DNA from: Enoplosus armatus
Taxonomy: Eukaryota; Chordata; Actinopteri; Centrarchiformes; Enoplosidae
Length of the DNA: 64,000 bases
Assembly: GCF_043641665.1 (NCBI RefSeq)
Contig: NC_092180.1
Location: 1,892,501-1,956,500 of the forward strand
Direction: 5' to 3'
Of the stretch, positions 39,269-51,688 are shown piece after piece. Numbering within the stretch: the first letter of the stretch is position 1; the number at the start of each line of letters is the position of its first letter. The position numbers were made by a program, and so were the translations under genes. The notes beneath the pieces were generated by a model. It was not told the origin of the DNA. It saw nothing but the letters and a program-made list of their open reading frames with translations, and made no database searches.

Positions 39269-42200
39269 CCACCTCCACCTGACTAAGCTCATTCAGAAAT
39301 GCCACCATGTAAATCTGTCTGTGTGTGCGAGAGCATGTGATCGGTAGAGGATTAAAGTGTGACGGGCGTTTATCTCGGAGCGATGTAACTGTCAATCCCG
39401 ATTAAGACACATGCTCTCTGGCCTTTTCCTCTACCTCCTCCTCCTCCTCCTCCTCCTCCTCCTCCTCCTCCTCTTCCCTGGCAGATGGACACATTTGGAA
39501 GCACTCTGCTGCACCAACACTACCCACACTCTGTAGCTCTGCCTCTGTCCAATGTCGAGGAGAGGAGAGGAAAGGGGAGATGCACTGTACATTATAGCAA
39601 AGATGTGAAGATGAAGCGGTAGAATTAAGACAGGATGAAGAGCAGAGAAAGGAGGAGGAGGCCGCTGAAGAAGAGAGAATAAAAGCGCAGAATGAGGGGT
39701 TTAGAGCGAGGGTGGAGGGGACAAGTGACGAAGGAGATGAAAGAAGGGCCAGAGGAACGGGGGAGGACAGTTGCCTTTGCTTCAGCAGTAACATGAACAT
39801 CACTATCATGTCTTTTGACACACTTCACTAAAACACTTGCGGGGCTCGTCGAGAGGGAGCGAGCTGAACTGACAGCGGTTTAGTGCAGAATCTTGAGGAA
39901 CTTCGCTGTCGTCGCATCTGCTTTGCTGGTGTTTCATGGATTTACAATAATGTGAGACTGCAGCCTCCAGCGTTGTGTCTTTCATCTGACAACCACTAGT
40001 GTGACCTTCGCTTCATCTCCAAGTCCTTACAGGCACCTGCAGCCATTTAGGTGGTGATCAGTTTGTCAATGTGATGCATTGACTGACAATCTGTATTTTT
40101 ATTCTGAGGCAAATTACAATCAAATCACTCAGATTTCTTCATTAATTAACATTTTTTCTGCTTCTCTCATCACGCTGTTCTACATCATCGTAAATTGAAT
40201 ATCTTTGGGATTTGGACCGTTAAGGCCGATGAAAGAGGTCGACGCAACATAACTATACTCAATATTACAACTAAACAAGGTGTTAGCTGAACAAACTGAC
40301 CTGCCACTATGACACACAAGGGGTAAACACGATGGACCAACTACAACTAAATACAAAACCAAACGAACTAAACCCAAATCCCCCCATGACATGGCAGCAC
40401 ATGGTTCGGCCCGATCAGCCCTCAGCTACCCCTTTTGCTCCACCAGGAAGGGAGCTCCCCAACAACGACTGAATAAGGTACCTGCTGCGAGAGGGCAGGA
40501 GGATCCTTCTTAGCCAATAGAAAATGAGAACTAATGGGTAATAATTGCAAAATGCAAAATTACTAATGATGTAGGTCTGTGACCTAATCTTCAGGGCTGG
40601 TCATCGGGGACATTCGTAGTCCTGGATCTGCACAGCTCCTATAGAGACCAGGAAATGAGTGACCTTTGAGTTCCTCAGGGGCCCATTTATATGATCAACG
40701 TTGATATTCAGTATATAACAACAGTTTTGAAACTCAAATCTTGTGTTGTGTGTGTGTCACCGCCTGATGTTTCTTCTTCCTCTGAGCCTTGAAGCATGAA
40801 CACACACACTGTAGTTTGTTTTGACTCAGTCGCACACACACCGTCCTGCTGCCCCAAACACTCACAAGAGCACCAAATGTGGATTCATCCATCGCTGAAA
40901 GTAGTCCCCAACAAATGCACTCTTTCCTGATGTTTGAGTAACGTTTGATAAAAACTACAACGACCAACTGTTTTAGGAAATTACTGAGCTTTTTTAAAAA
41001 AAAAAATGAAATTATATATTTGTGATCTTCAGTAGGAATAAATGGGCTTGTGGCTGAGAGCCACAGTAGGGAAAGTATTGATAGATGGACTAACACATTG
41101 TCGGTTTTGGCCTTTTCACAGGATTTACAGACACTAAGAAAAGTCAAGTGTTGGGTCGGAGGTGTGTATAGTAGATACTGCATGATGACATAATGCCTTT
41201 ATAGAGGACATTCAGCTTAGGACTCTCACTGAGAACATTTATGTGCCCTCAACTCCATGGATGTGTAATTGCCCTCATTTTTAAGACGGATTAATAATCA
41301 AATGTTAATTGTATTGTTGGAATGATTTAAATATCATTTATATTTAATAAATGCAGCTCACGACAGATGTCAGTGGAAATGACCTTGCTATAAGCCAGCG
41401 AAGATGGCAGGATTGTGTTGTTGCTGACGGTCCGTGTCCAATAAGTGTGAACTTTAGCTGTCAGTGCTCTTCTAGGCGTCCCCCCCCCCCCCCCCCCCCC
41501 CCAGATGCCCTTTAAAGCCCATAATTCCAGCGCTTTCTCTCTTTGCTTCTGCGTTCGCTTGCTCTTCCTCGTTTCTCTCCTTCCCGTAATCCCATCCCCC
41601 CCTCGTCCAACCTCCACCCACACACACATGACAACGTTTCCGTGGCACCCCCTTGCTCCCACTTGACATGTCATTTGTTAGAATGCAACACACATGCACA
41701 TGTGAGCCCACACTCGCTCACGCACACACACACACACATACTTATACGCACAAACAAGCACACGGTGACAGCTGTCAGTCAGCCCCGGGGTGTCATGGCA
41801 ACAGCTTCCCAGCTAAATGTGGTGAGAAGTGAGATGTGTCCAGCGTCAGGACGGATAGATCTGCAGACCATCGCCGCTGAAAACACTGTTGTTTTGAGTT
41901 TGAACAGAATGAGACCGTCATCACAATGTTCACTGATGAACCTCGAGGTTAGAGGAGTGTGTATGACTCACAAATATTTTACTGCTAATATTTTACTGTT
42001 GAGTTCCAGCACAGCTGTGATCTGGTCAGGGGCCATTACATAGAAAAGTACCGTCACCATCATTTCTACTCTTGTGTGTCCAGACCTCCATATCACTTCG
42101 CTGTCCTGTAGGTCTGCAGATGATGAACAAAATAAGATTACACCACAGAGAAGATTTCCTCTGTGAGTTTGACGTGATTATAGAATTCCCTTGATTCATT

Positions 42201-45200
42201 TGATTCTGTCATAAAGCAATATACACACACATCGAAACACAGATAACCAACACAAACTAAAGTATGGAACGTGGACAAAATAATATGAAATGAAGAAGAA
42301 GAAGAAGCACGACACAAGATAAAAGCATTAACGTTAACTTGCTATGGAAAAGAAAGGCATTTTATTCAAACCGCTCTCTGATTTAATGTGTATAACATGT
42401 ACATATCAGCAAAGTCAGTGAACATCAAGCAGAGATGATAAACGAGGGATACATTTATTTGCAATCAGTGGCAGACTGGGAAAGAAATATGGTGACTAGC
42501 TGGTGAACATATGAGATCAGGAGTCAGTTCAGTTCAAACGAGAGTGAATATTTTTTATTTTTATTGTTTTTCCTGAGCCAGATATCAGACACAGATTGCA
42601 TGTTAATAGCAGGTGTAAATGGGGTCCTCGTTTCTCTCTCTTCTGTGTGCATGTGTGACGTGATCACAGTGGCCGTGAGCAAACTGCACAATGTAAAAAA
42701 AAATGTAAATGTTGATTGTGCTGTATTTGCGTCTGCACTGTAATGTTGCTGCTCTCTCTCTCCCTCTCTCCCTCTCTCCCTCGCTCTCCTTGTCTCGGGT
42801 GATCATCCAATAATAGCACAAATTATGCACAGCTGGTATTAATCAACACTGTCTAATTAGCACCTCAAAGCCACCTGGGTAATTGCCCCCCAAAAAAAGA
42901 AAAAAAAAAAAAACGCATGAGGGAAAACATGGCTGACAGTTTCTCCATCTCAGCCGGTACCTGCTGATCTCGTAGGCCGGATTCAGTTTCATCTGAATCT
43001 GAAGTGGCTTCGTGGGAAATGTTTCTCCCACATCATTATACCAACAAGAACAGATTCAGCACGGTCCCACAGCAGCGATGGATGATGACTTGTTTCTCTG
43101 TATGAAAACAACCTTTTATGAGATGTGTAAAAAGTTGCGGCCGGGGTGCGAGAGTACCTACTTTATTTAAAATTTTCACAATAAAAGCACATCTTCCAAC
43201 ACAGAAGGGACACCACTCAATAAAGTAACAGCTGTGAGAGATGACTGCATGCGCATGTGTCGTAAAGTATGATGTCTCACCCCCTTTTGTAGAGCTCAGT
43301 GCCCTCAAAGTATCACTACAGGATAGCAAGATGCAAGATTTGTTGTTAAAAGGTCATTCCAGTGTGCTGAGTTCACCTTAGTGTGTGTTGCAAACAGTTG
43401 TATAATGTCCTCTGTGGCTCTGGCGGTGCTTTTGTCAAGTCTGAGAAAATGACCCTGATGATGTCACAGTGATGTCATCGGGGTAATGTCTCCTCGGGCT
43501 CGGAGACTACGTCTTCTTAACGGACAGCCTCGGTAAAGAACTTGCAGCATGACGTCTGAAAGATGTTTTCATTATTTTTGACATGTGCGAGGAACTGAAA
43601 GTCAGGACATCTCTGCCACAACGATCGTGACCATTCTCTTGTTAATCTGTCTCTTTTGACTTTGTGCAATAACTACTTTAATATAATAGTGCAGTTAAAA
43701 ACAAGAAAAGTAATGAGTTTCAGTCGTCAGCTGTTTTTGATTTCAACTCTGTCTCAAAAGTCTGTGAAGCGCAGTAGCCGGAGTAGCAGATGCTAGAGGG
43801 TTATGTAATGCCCACATCTGCATACATAGCTTTGGTTTATGAGGTTATATTGTTCATTTCTTCTTTAAAGTAGATGTCTTAATGAGACCCACGTGTCTTA
43901 GCCCACCTCAAAACGTACTTTTGCCGTGCTTTAATAGATTGTCCCCTCTATTGCATCGACAAAATGTCATTACTAGAAGTGGAAAACGTCTCATAATGTT
44001 TGTGCTCTAAAGTGTAATTAGATTACTAGTAATTAATAGTGTTTATCAGCAGTTTGATCAGGCTGATATCTCTCTAAACAAGGTTGGGGTTAAATGTAGA
44101 AACTGTCATTGGAAGTTGGGGGTTTTTCCGTGATGTTGTGCAGTTGTTGAACAGAACTTGTACCTGTTTTCATGTTTTTTTCAGCATCAAGAAAGACTCA
44201 ACTTTAAACGACGGTTTAAATGAATGAACGAAGGGTTTGAACGAGGCCAGCCCTTACTGTGATGCATTTGCAGAGTAAAAAGGTTGAACAGAACCAGTTG
44301 AGACTTAGTACAATCTTGTGTAACACAAGATGTCAGCCATCAAGCAGAAGTGTCACCAGAGCTTTTTAAACAGCTGTGTTTGAATACTACAGCATGATGC
44401 CTCTCAGTGGTGCGCAGAGTATTTCTAGCTGCTCAGAGTGCACAGTTGCAGTTTTGTCCGTGGCTTTCCCTTGGAAAATGTGCGAGCAGTCTCACTAGGT
44501 ATTGAATGGGGTTAGCTCTCCAAAGGCCTGTGAAGGTTTGAGGAGGAGCGCAGTCTACAGGACAAGGTGACCCACTTACTTGAAAAAAACATTTCCTTCC
44601 TCTCTCTCAATTCCTTGCTCCTGCACTCCATTTCCTTCTTTCTCTTTAATCTCCTAGTTTTTAAACCTACGCTGTGGTTTTATCTCTGACTCTTCTGGAC
44701 CCTTTCTGTCTCTGTGCATCACTCAGATTGTGTGCATGTGCAGAGGTTATATTATCTGTTCATTTAAGCTTATATTAAAGACACCTTGAATGCTGTCCTT
44801 GTGGCTTGGCTTCATATAAAAAGTAATTTATATATTTACGTTTATGTTCAATAACATTTCAACAGCTTGCAGGTTTTTAATCAAATCAATTTCTAAACAA
44901 GTGATTTACTGCTGATTTAAAAAGGAATCTAATCTGATAAATACACCTTCAAGGATGTATTCTCTGTGAAATCATGTACTTACATTTTTGGTTGTAAGAG
45001 CTGCATAATTCTGGTCCTTGGTGACATTTGTTTTCTCAATCTATCATTCCATCTGTTGTGGTAAGTGTTGTTATGAAAGTTGACCACTAAGTGGTGCTAC
45101 ATTATCATGTCGGGTACATCAACCTGCACCGCTGTCGTCCTCTCGCCTCCATAGATGCATGAGGGAGTGTTGGAGATCACTGTTGTTTTGATGCAGCTTT

Positions 45201-45518
45201 TTATAACCACGTTTTACGTACAGACAAATAAATACAGCCTCCGTCACTCTGTTCACATGTAACAAGCAGGAATAAATGTCTCTGGAAGACCTGGCTGGTC
45301 TTACACCACACTGATCCTCTCGTGGAGTACTTCTTGCTGTCGTAATTTGGCAGTTTGATATTTTCCCTCTCTGAGTCCTAAATCCCGGCTAGCTCCCTGT
45401 GTGGTCTTTAGAGTGTCTTGTCCACTACCCAGAAGCCACTGCAGCTCATATTCTGCCCCACTTACTACTGCGAGACACGTGCCTGCTGGCCTCGGAATAT
45501 CTCCTGTGCATAATTGGC

Positions 45519-45554
<36 letters not shown>

Positions 45555-48500
45555 GCGATAGACAAAAGGACAAATAGCCTGTTTTTAATGCTAATTTGGG
45601 GAAGCTCATGATGTTCCTTTCTTATATTTTTTTTACAACCTTTTGAGCAGGTAGTTTGAAATGTTGTTGACTTTTCAACCTTTAAGGATCCTCTCAGATT
45701 TCTCCTTAAGTAGCTTTAAAGTTTTATAAAACACCTTTTTCCCACATATTCTTTGCGGAAATATTGTGGCAATATTTCAGGTAATTATTAAGATGGCGTT
45801 TTGAATTGATTTCAAATGGAGATTTCTGAATGACGTCAGTTAATATACAAAGTTTTGCATAAAATATTTTCATTGCCATTTTAAATCATTTTGCCGTGTT
45901 CACGACTAATGCAGCTGGTGTGACAGCACTTCAAACTCTGACTTTCCCGCAGGACTATTGAATGAAGTGTTATTGTATTATTGTACCCACTAAATGTAAA
46001 TGAGATTTTCAAATTGTGCTCTAACCTCCAGTCCTGACCGGTGGTGTTTCTTCCCTCTCTGTCAGTCCCAGCAGTCACGGCGAGGCAGTAGGCACCAGGA
46101 GGAAGCTGTACAGTGCGGTTCCTGGGAGACATTTTGTGGTGGTTCGCCCTTACACCGCCCAGGCCGAGGGAGAGATCAACCTCTACAAGAGCGACAGGGT
46201 CAAAGGTGAGACTGAGGATGACCTTCGTTTCCCAGCCTTGACCTCCAGTAAAGACAGTGTTGTTCACGTGTCAGTAAGTCACCATGTAACACAAGTGTGA
46301 AGTAGCATAAAAGTGAAATACTCAAGTAAAGTAAATGTATTAGTTACATTCCACCACTGACCCAAAGTAGAGAGAGAGAAAAGAAGAATTTCTCCTCCTT
46401 GGAGGATGAATGATGAATACTAAAATCAAAAAAAGCAAATAAAAGGCACTGATTCATTGCTGCCTTCATTTCATAATTGTGTCTGAAAATGAGACAACTG
46501 GAAATCAAACAGCAAATTACCATATCTGATGAAAATGACTCCCTAGGCTCTACAGGGTCTAAATACAGATGCCGAGGAATAACATCCTCCTCATCTGCAG
46601 ACATTAAGGGAGTCTGATACACTGCAGGTCTGTGGCGTTGATGAATGGGCACAAAATGCTTTATTTACTGAGAAATCGAGGAGGACGTGCTTCATGCCAG
46701 AAACATCTATGTTAAGCTGCTGTTAATGTGTAAATGTAATATTATGACCTTCTCTTTACCAACACTTTATTTTTAATGCTCAACAGGAACAATTTGGTCT
46801 AAGATAATTACTGATCCATATTTATCTTTATAGAGGTGAATTATTTTTAATCTTGCTGTCACATACAGTACAGCTTCTGCACAGCAAAACAAGTAGCTGC
46901 TAGCTAACGTATGTAGGTGATGATAAACCATAAATATTTCAATCAGTGTAAACATCATATTCAGCTGCTTCAATGAGGAGCTGAAACAAGAAGATACAGA
47001 ATAAATACGATCTTGTCACATGGTTTGGAATAATATGATTTCACTACCTTAAGGGGGGGAAAAGGTGAAAACTGGATGTTAAGGAGTTAACAAAATTGGA
47101 ATGAAACAAACTGTGACCTCCCTTTCTTAATTATCCCTTCTCAGGCATAAAATCTGCAAAAACATTTTAAAATACCTTTTCTTGGGTTTTAGTGGAAAAT
47201 GCAAATATAATCTCTGTTAAGTGTCGACCAAAGACACATTTTACAAACATCTCAGTTTGCCACAAACCAGAATCGTCTTCACACAAACTTCTCAAGGAGA
47301 AAATGTTTGAAGACTGTGAGCTTGTTGTCAGTGCAGACCAGGCTCCATGATGAATAATGTCACGTTTGTAACGTCCTTTATAACATCCTTTATCCTGCTC
47401 TGTTTATTGTCGGCCTCAGTTTTGAGGTTATTTGAGACGTGTAAGCAGAAACCTTTGCTTTAATGTTTTATTACTTTCTATTTAAATGTGGTGTTTAGAT
47501 TACGCGCTTTAATCTCTGGGAACGCACTCTTGTCTTTGGTCATTTTGTGCTCTGAAACCGATGTCATTATTCACTGTCTTCATACCACTTACCCAACTCC
47601 CCCCCCACCCCTCCTCTTCACTCTCCTTCCCCTTGGTCCAGTTCTGAGCATCGGAGAGGGGGGTTTCTGGGAGGGCAGCGCCCACGGCCAGGTGGGCTGG
47701 TTTCCAGCCGACTGTGTGGAGGAGATCCCGGCCAAGGCCACCGAGGAGAGGAGCTGTAAGTCTAATCACTCGGGGTTGCATGGCGGTTGGAGGTGGGACA
47801 TTGACTTATGTAGGACACGTTCTGTTTGCCATCACCCAGTTTTGTGGAGAGAGAGGGGACACAAAGAACAGAAGCTAAGGCTAAATGCTGAAGGTTCCCG
47901 AGGCAGCATGATGCCACGTGGCTTCTCTTTCTTTTCAGTGCATGAGCTGCATGCGTCTCTGCTGCTCTGTCTGCTCGTCTCCCGGTCTCTCTTTCCGTCT
48001 CCCCAGGCTGTGGTGCACAAAGCTACATCGCTCTGCTAACTCAGCTGTGCTCTGATGTCCTCTGGGTGCAAGCTAAAGAACATATCACGCCATGCTCTGT
48101 CCCCCATTAACATCACATTTGTCCTCGTGCTTGGTGTCTCTCTGGTCGTTGCCGTCGTCTTGTGGTGAGAGCTGTCAGTTTGTCCATGAGAGGAAGCAGG
48201 TTTTAAAAAAGTCCACAATCTTTTTCATCCTCTGGTATTCTATTCTCTGACAGTGTTTAATTATTGACATTATCACAAAGCACAGTGTTACTGGAGTCAA
48301 CCCCTCACACCCACCCGCTCTCTTAGTCCTCCCTGCTCTCAGGAGTATGTCAGCAATGATAGAGGCAGATGGGGAGCAACTTGTTCTTCTCTCTCTCGCT
48401 GTTTGCCTTCTTCTGGGTGGCTTATTTTAAAGCCCAACCCAAGGCCATTGGCAGAGGGAGCTCTCTCACACTGTGCCACAGCCAAATTGCCCCCAGGTCT

Positions 48501-49681
48501 GCCTGCAAAGAAAGCCTGTCAGAAAATGGGAGCACAGTATGGTGGCTCGCAAAGACCCATTCAAAGGCAGCCTCGGCCAAGGCCACAGGCTATGCATGTG
48601 TGTGTGCTGCAATTAGACGGGCAGTGAATGGCCTGCATGAAGCCTAACAATGGTGGCTGATTGGGGAAATATCAGCCAACTGAGAAACACCCCCTTTTTG
48701 CCAAAATGATTTGACAGGTAGATGTAGTTAGTTAGAGTGGAACACACGTGTCCTCCAGCTGTCTACACATCAAGTCTTCGTCTTTGAAGGGATAGTTTCA
48801 CATTTTGTGAAATATCCTTATTTGCTTTGTTACTGAGACTTAGATGAGAAGATGTCAGGAGGCGATTAGCTTAGCATACTCTGAAGTTCAAAAGCATTCG
48901 TAGAAGAACCTCTGAAGTCAATGAAAAGCCAGTATTTAGTTTCTTGAATTAATACACAAACGCCATTTTGTTCTTTTTAAGGGGAGTTATGTGCTGTAAC
49001 TTTTCCATGGTGAAGAACAGCCAGGAGCAGTGACTTCTCAGAGTCTTGTCCTTACCATGAGGTTGCCAGGCAACCAACAGAGATGCTACACAGAGGTGCT
49101 GGATGAGCAGATATAGTGTTGTTCATCAAGAAATAGTTCCAGCACATAGCTCACTCTAAAACCACAAATTGTCATTTATGCATTACTGTTCTGTGTATGG
49201 ATAAAAACAAGCGAGATCTCCAGTGCTAAGCTAAGCTAATCTCCCCTTATATATGTCATGGTGGACTTATACTGCATATTAACAGTTGGTACCTGTGCAG
49301 AACTGGATGATCTTCTGACAGAAATATTATGAGTGCAATTAAAAGACACAGAAAACGACTTTACAGTCTAAAATATTTGACATTTTTATGCAAGGTTAAA
49401 ATTATCGTAACAATCGTTATCTTCTCCCTCTCTCATATGTGAATTGTGCAACCCTATCAGGGTTTTTGCGCCTTACCTTTTCATCCCATCAATACACACA
49501 CACACACACACACACTCGCTGATTTAACTTAAACACCTTTAGCTTCTAATCCCTCTAATTCAAATCGATGTGATGCAGTAGGATTAAGCCCTGCTTAGAC
49601 ATGCTTTGTTAGGGTTCAGGTTTGGACCCCTGAGAGCACTTGAGGAGATATGTAGGGGAAACACACGAGGAAACTCATGGC

Positions 49682-49723
<42 letters not shown>

Positions 49724-51639
49724 CTTGTGGTTAAGCAGGTATAGTGGTGTCGGGGGGGCACCAGCCTCCCAGACCAGAAAGCAAGCGCTGCAGATTTAGG
49801 TGAATTATTTTCTGTGTAACTGAGCTGAGAATGACGCCTCAACCTCACTGAGCTCACAAAAAAGCCTGACAACAACAGCAGCAACCATTTGAGCATATTT
49901 ATACACTTATATATTACTTATTAATACTTATAATAATATAAAGATCAATCAAATGTCCTCACTATTTCAAAAGATGGAGGCTGGAAATGATGTGGACATT
50001 TTCTGTAGAAGAACAAAAACAGCCCCGACTCAACCACTTGTCAACATGAAGGTGTAAATGTTTCGATGCCTTCTCCACACTGCCAGGAATAACTTTCATG
50101 GGGTAGAATATGCTCATTAAACACCCACCAAGTGTGAGTTTGTAATTATAGAATGTAAACTTCTCCAGGTTTCTAGAACCAACAAATTCACAAAGATAAA
50201 ATAAATAAAATGCAAGTGCAGACAACATGACCTCTGCGTCCTCGACGGTAGCTACACGCACTGCACATTATCTGTGCGCAGCAGCTCTGTGTTATTTTTG
50301 TATCATTACAAATAACACTGACTAATTAACCTGATTTTAGAGATAATTTCGCATTCAAGCACCGCACTTTGGTGCCTGTTAAAATAGGTTCAGCTGATCC
50401 TGTACCAGTTTTGGATTAATGACCCAAACAAGTCACACGTCACCGTAAAGTACGGGAGTGACATTGTGATATCATCATTTGCCGACACGTTGTGTTTTTG
50501 TTAGATCAGGTGAACAGTTTCAGTTGGTGAGAAGCTGCAGGTTACCTCACGGTGACAGAAGACAGAAGAGATCACAGTAACTCATCTCCCTGAAGCGGCT
50601 GACTATTCGTTACACAGCATCGTACAGAACAAGCACAGAGATCAAGTTCCCTATTTGACTGTTTACTCACGATGTTTTACTGTAGAGAGGTGCTTTTATG
50701 AATTTACACTTATGTTCAGTGTGACGGAGGATGATTGTATCCGTAGTATCCTCTGTAATAAGGGAAATTTGCAATAACAACCGATCGTCCCTGGGTGGGC
50801 TCGAACCACCATCCTCTCGGTTAACAGCCGAGCGCGCTGGCCGATTGCGCCACAGAGACACGTAGACTTTTACCATCACACAATAACAGCAGCCGCATCT
50901 GATAAATGTCATCACTATTGTAGGTGAGCAGTGTTTTGGGGATGCACGATGTGTGTTCGAGGATCAGTTTGTTGTATCACACCGTGCACGCTGTATTTAC
51001 TCACCATCAGAAGGCATCAGGTGGCCTCGGGGCTGGTAATTATTTTAGTAATTGGATACTGCAGCCGATCTGATGAAACTATAAAAGATGATATAGAGCC
51101 AACAGCGACATTTCTAATGTGCTTAGATAACATGACTGTTTGAAAAGTCTGTTTCTCACAACCACACTTACAAATGCTGTAATGGGTTTAATTCATCTTT
51201 CATTTAAAAACATTCAAACAAGTTATTACAATCCATCCTCAGGGTGTGAACCACACTTAATGGAAATCCATCCAATAGGTTTTGAGAGGCCGACATTGCC
51301 GTCCCCCGAGCCACTAGCAAGTCTAAAAATAAATAAATAGAATAATGTGAAGTAAAATTTACTGAAAACACAGATAAGAAAGCTCCCAGTACAACAGCGA
51401 ATCACATAATCCATCATGATTGCAGTGAGAGGTGATAGAGCTGTGAAACACGTCATGCTGGAGGTAATGATGTTGTTTCAGAGGAGGCCGGACGCGTAAC
51501 GCGTCAGTTCCTCCAGCTCATTCTCACATTTCTCCCCCTCCCACCGTGAGGTGAGATACGAGTGAAGGAAGCGAGGAGGGAAAAATAAAGACCTGGAAGG
51601 CACCCAGGGAGGCCCAGATGCCAACAGAATCCACTGCTG

Positions 51640-51688
<49 letters not shown>

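Larger units (their letters stand above)
37814..46065 (+). other. shank2 intron, 8.3 kb
   Basis: The intron holds both members of one dispersed repeat pair (37947-38145 and 41940-42162), the second member of another (40965-41150), large TG and CTC repeats and a poly-C run. Mammalian SHANK2 has extra linker residues at this point of the protein, and I did not find an exon for them here. Confidence 0.85.

Noticed and set aside
39402..39821. 139-codon frame on the - strand ending in poly-Glu
   Set aside because: The poly-Glu comes from the CTC trinucleotide repeat, and the rest is Ser/Leu low-complexity from GA-rich sequence.
50667..50915. 82-codon frame on the - strand containing [15 protein letters not shown]
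   Set aside because: It is the translation of the tRNA-Asn gene and its flanks.
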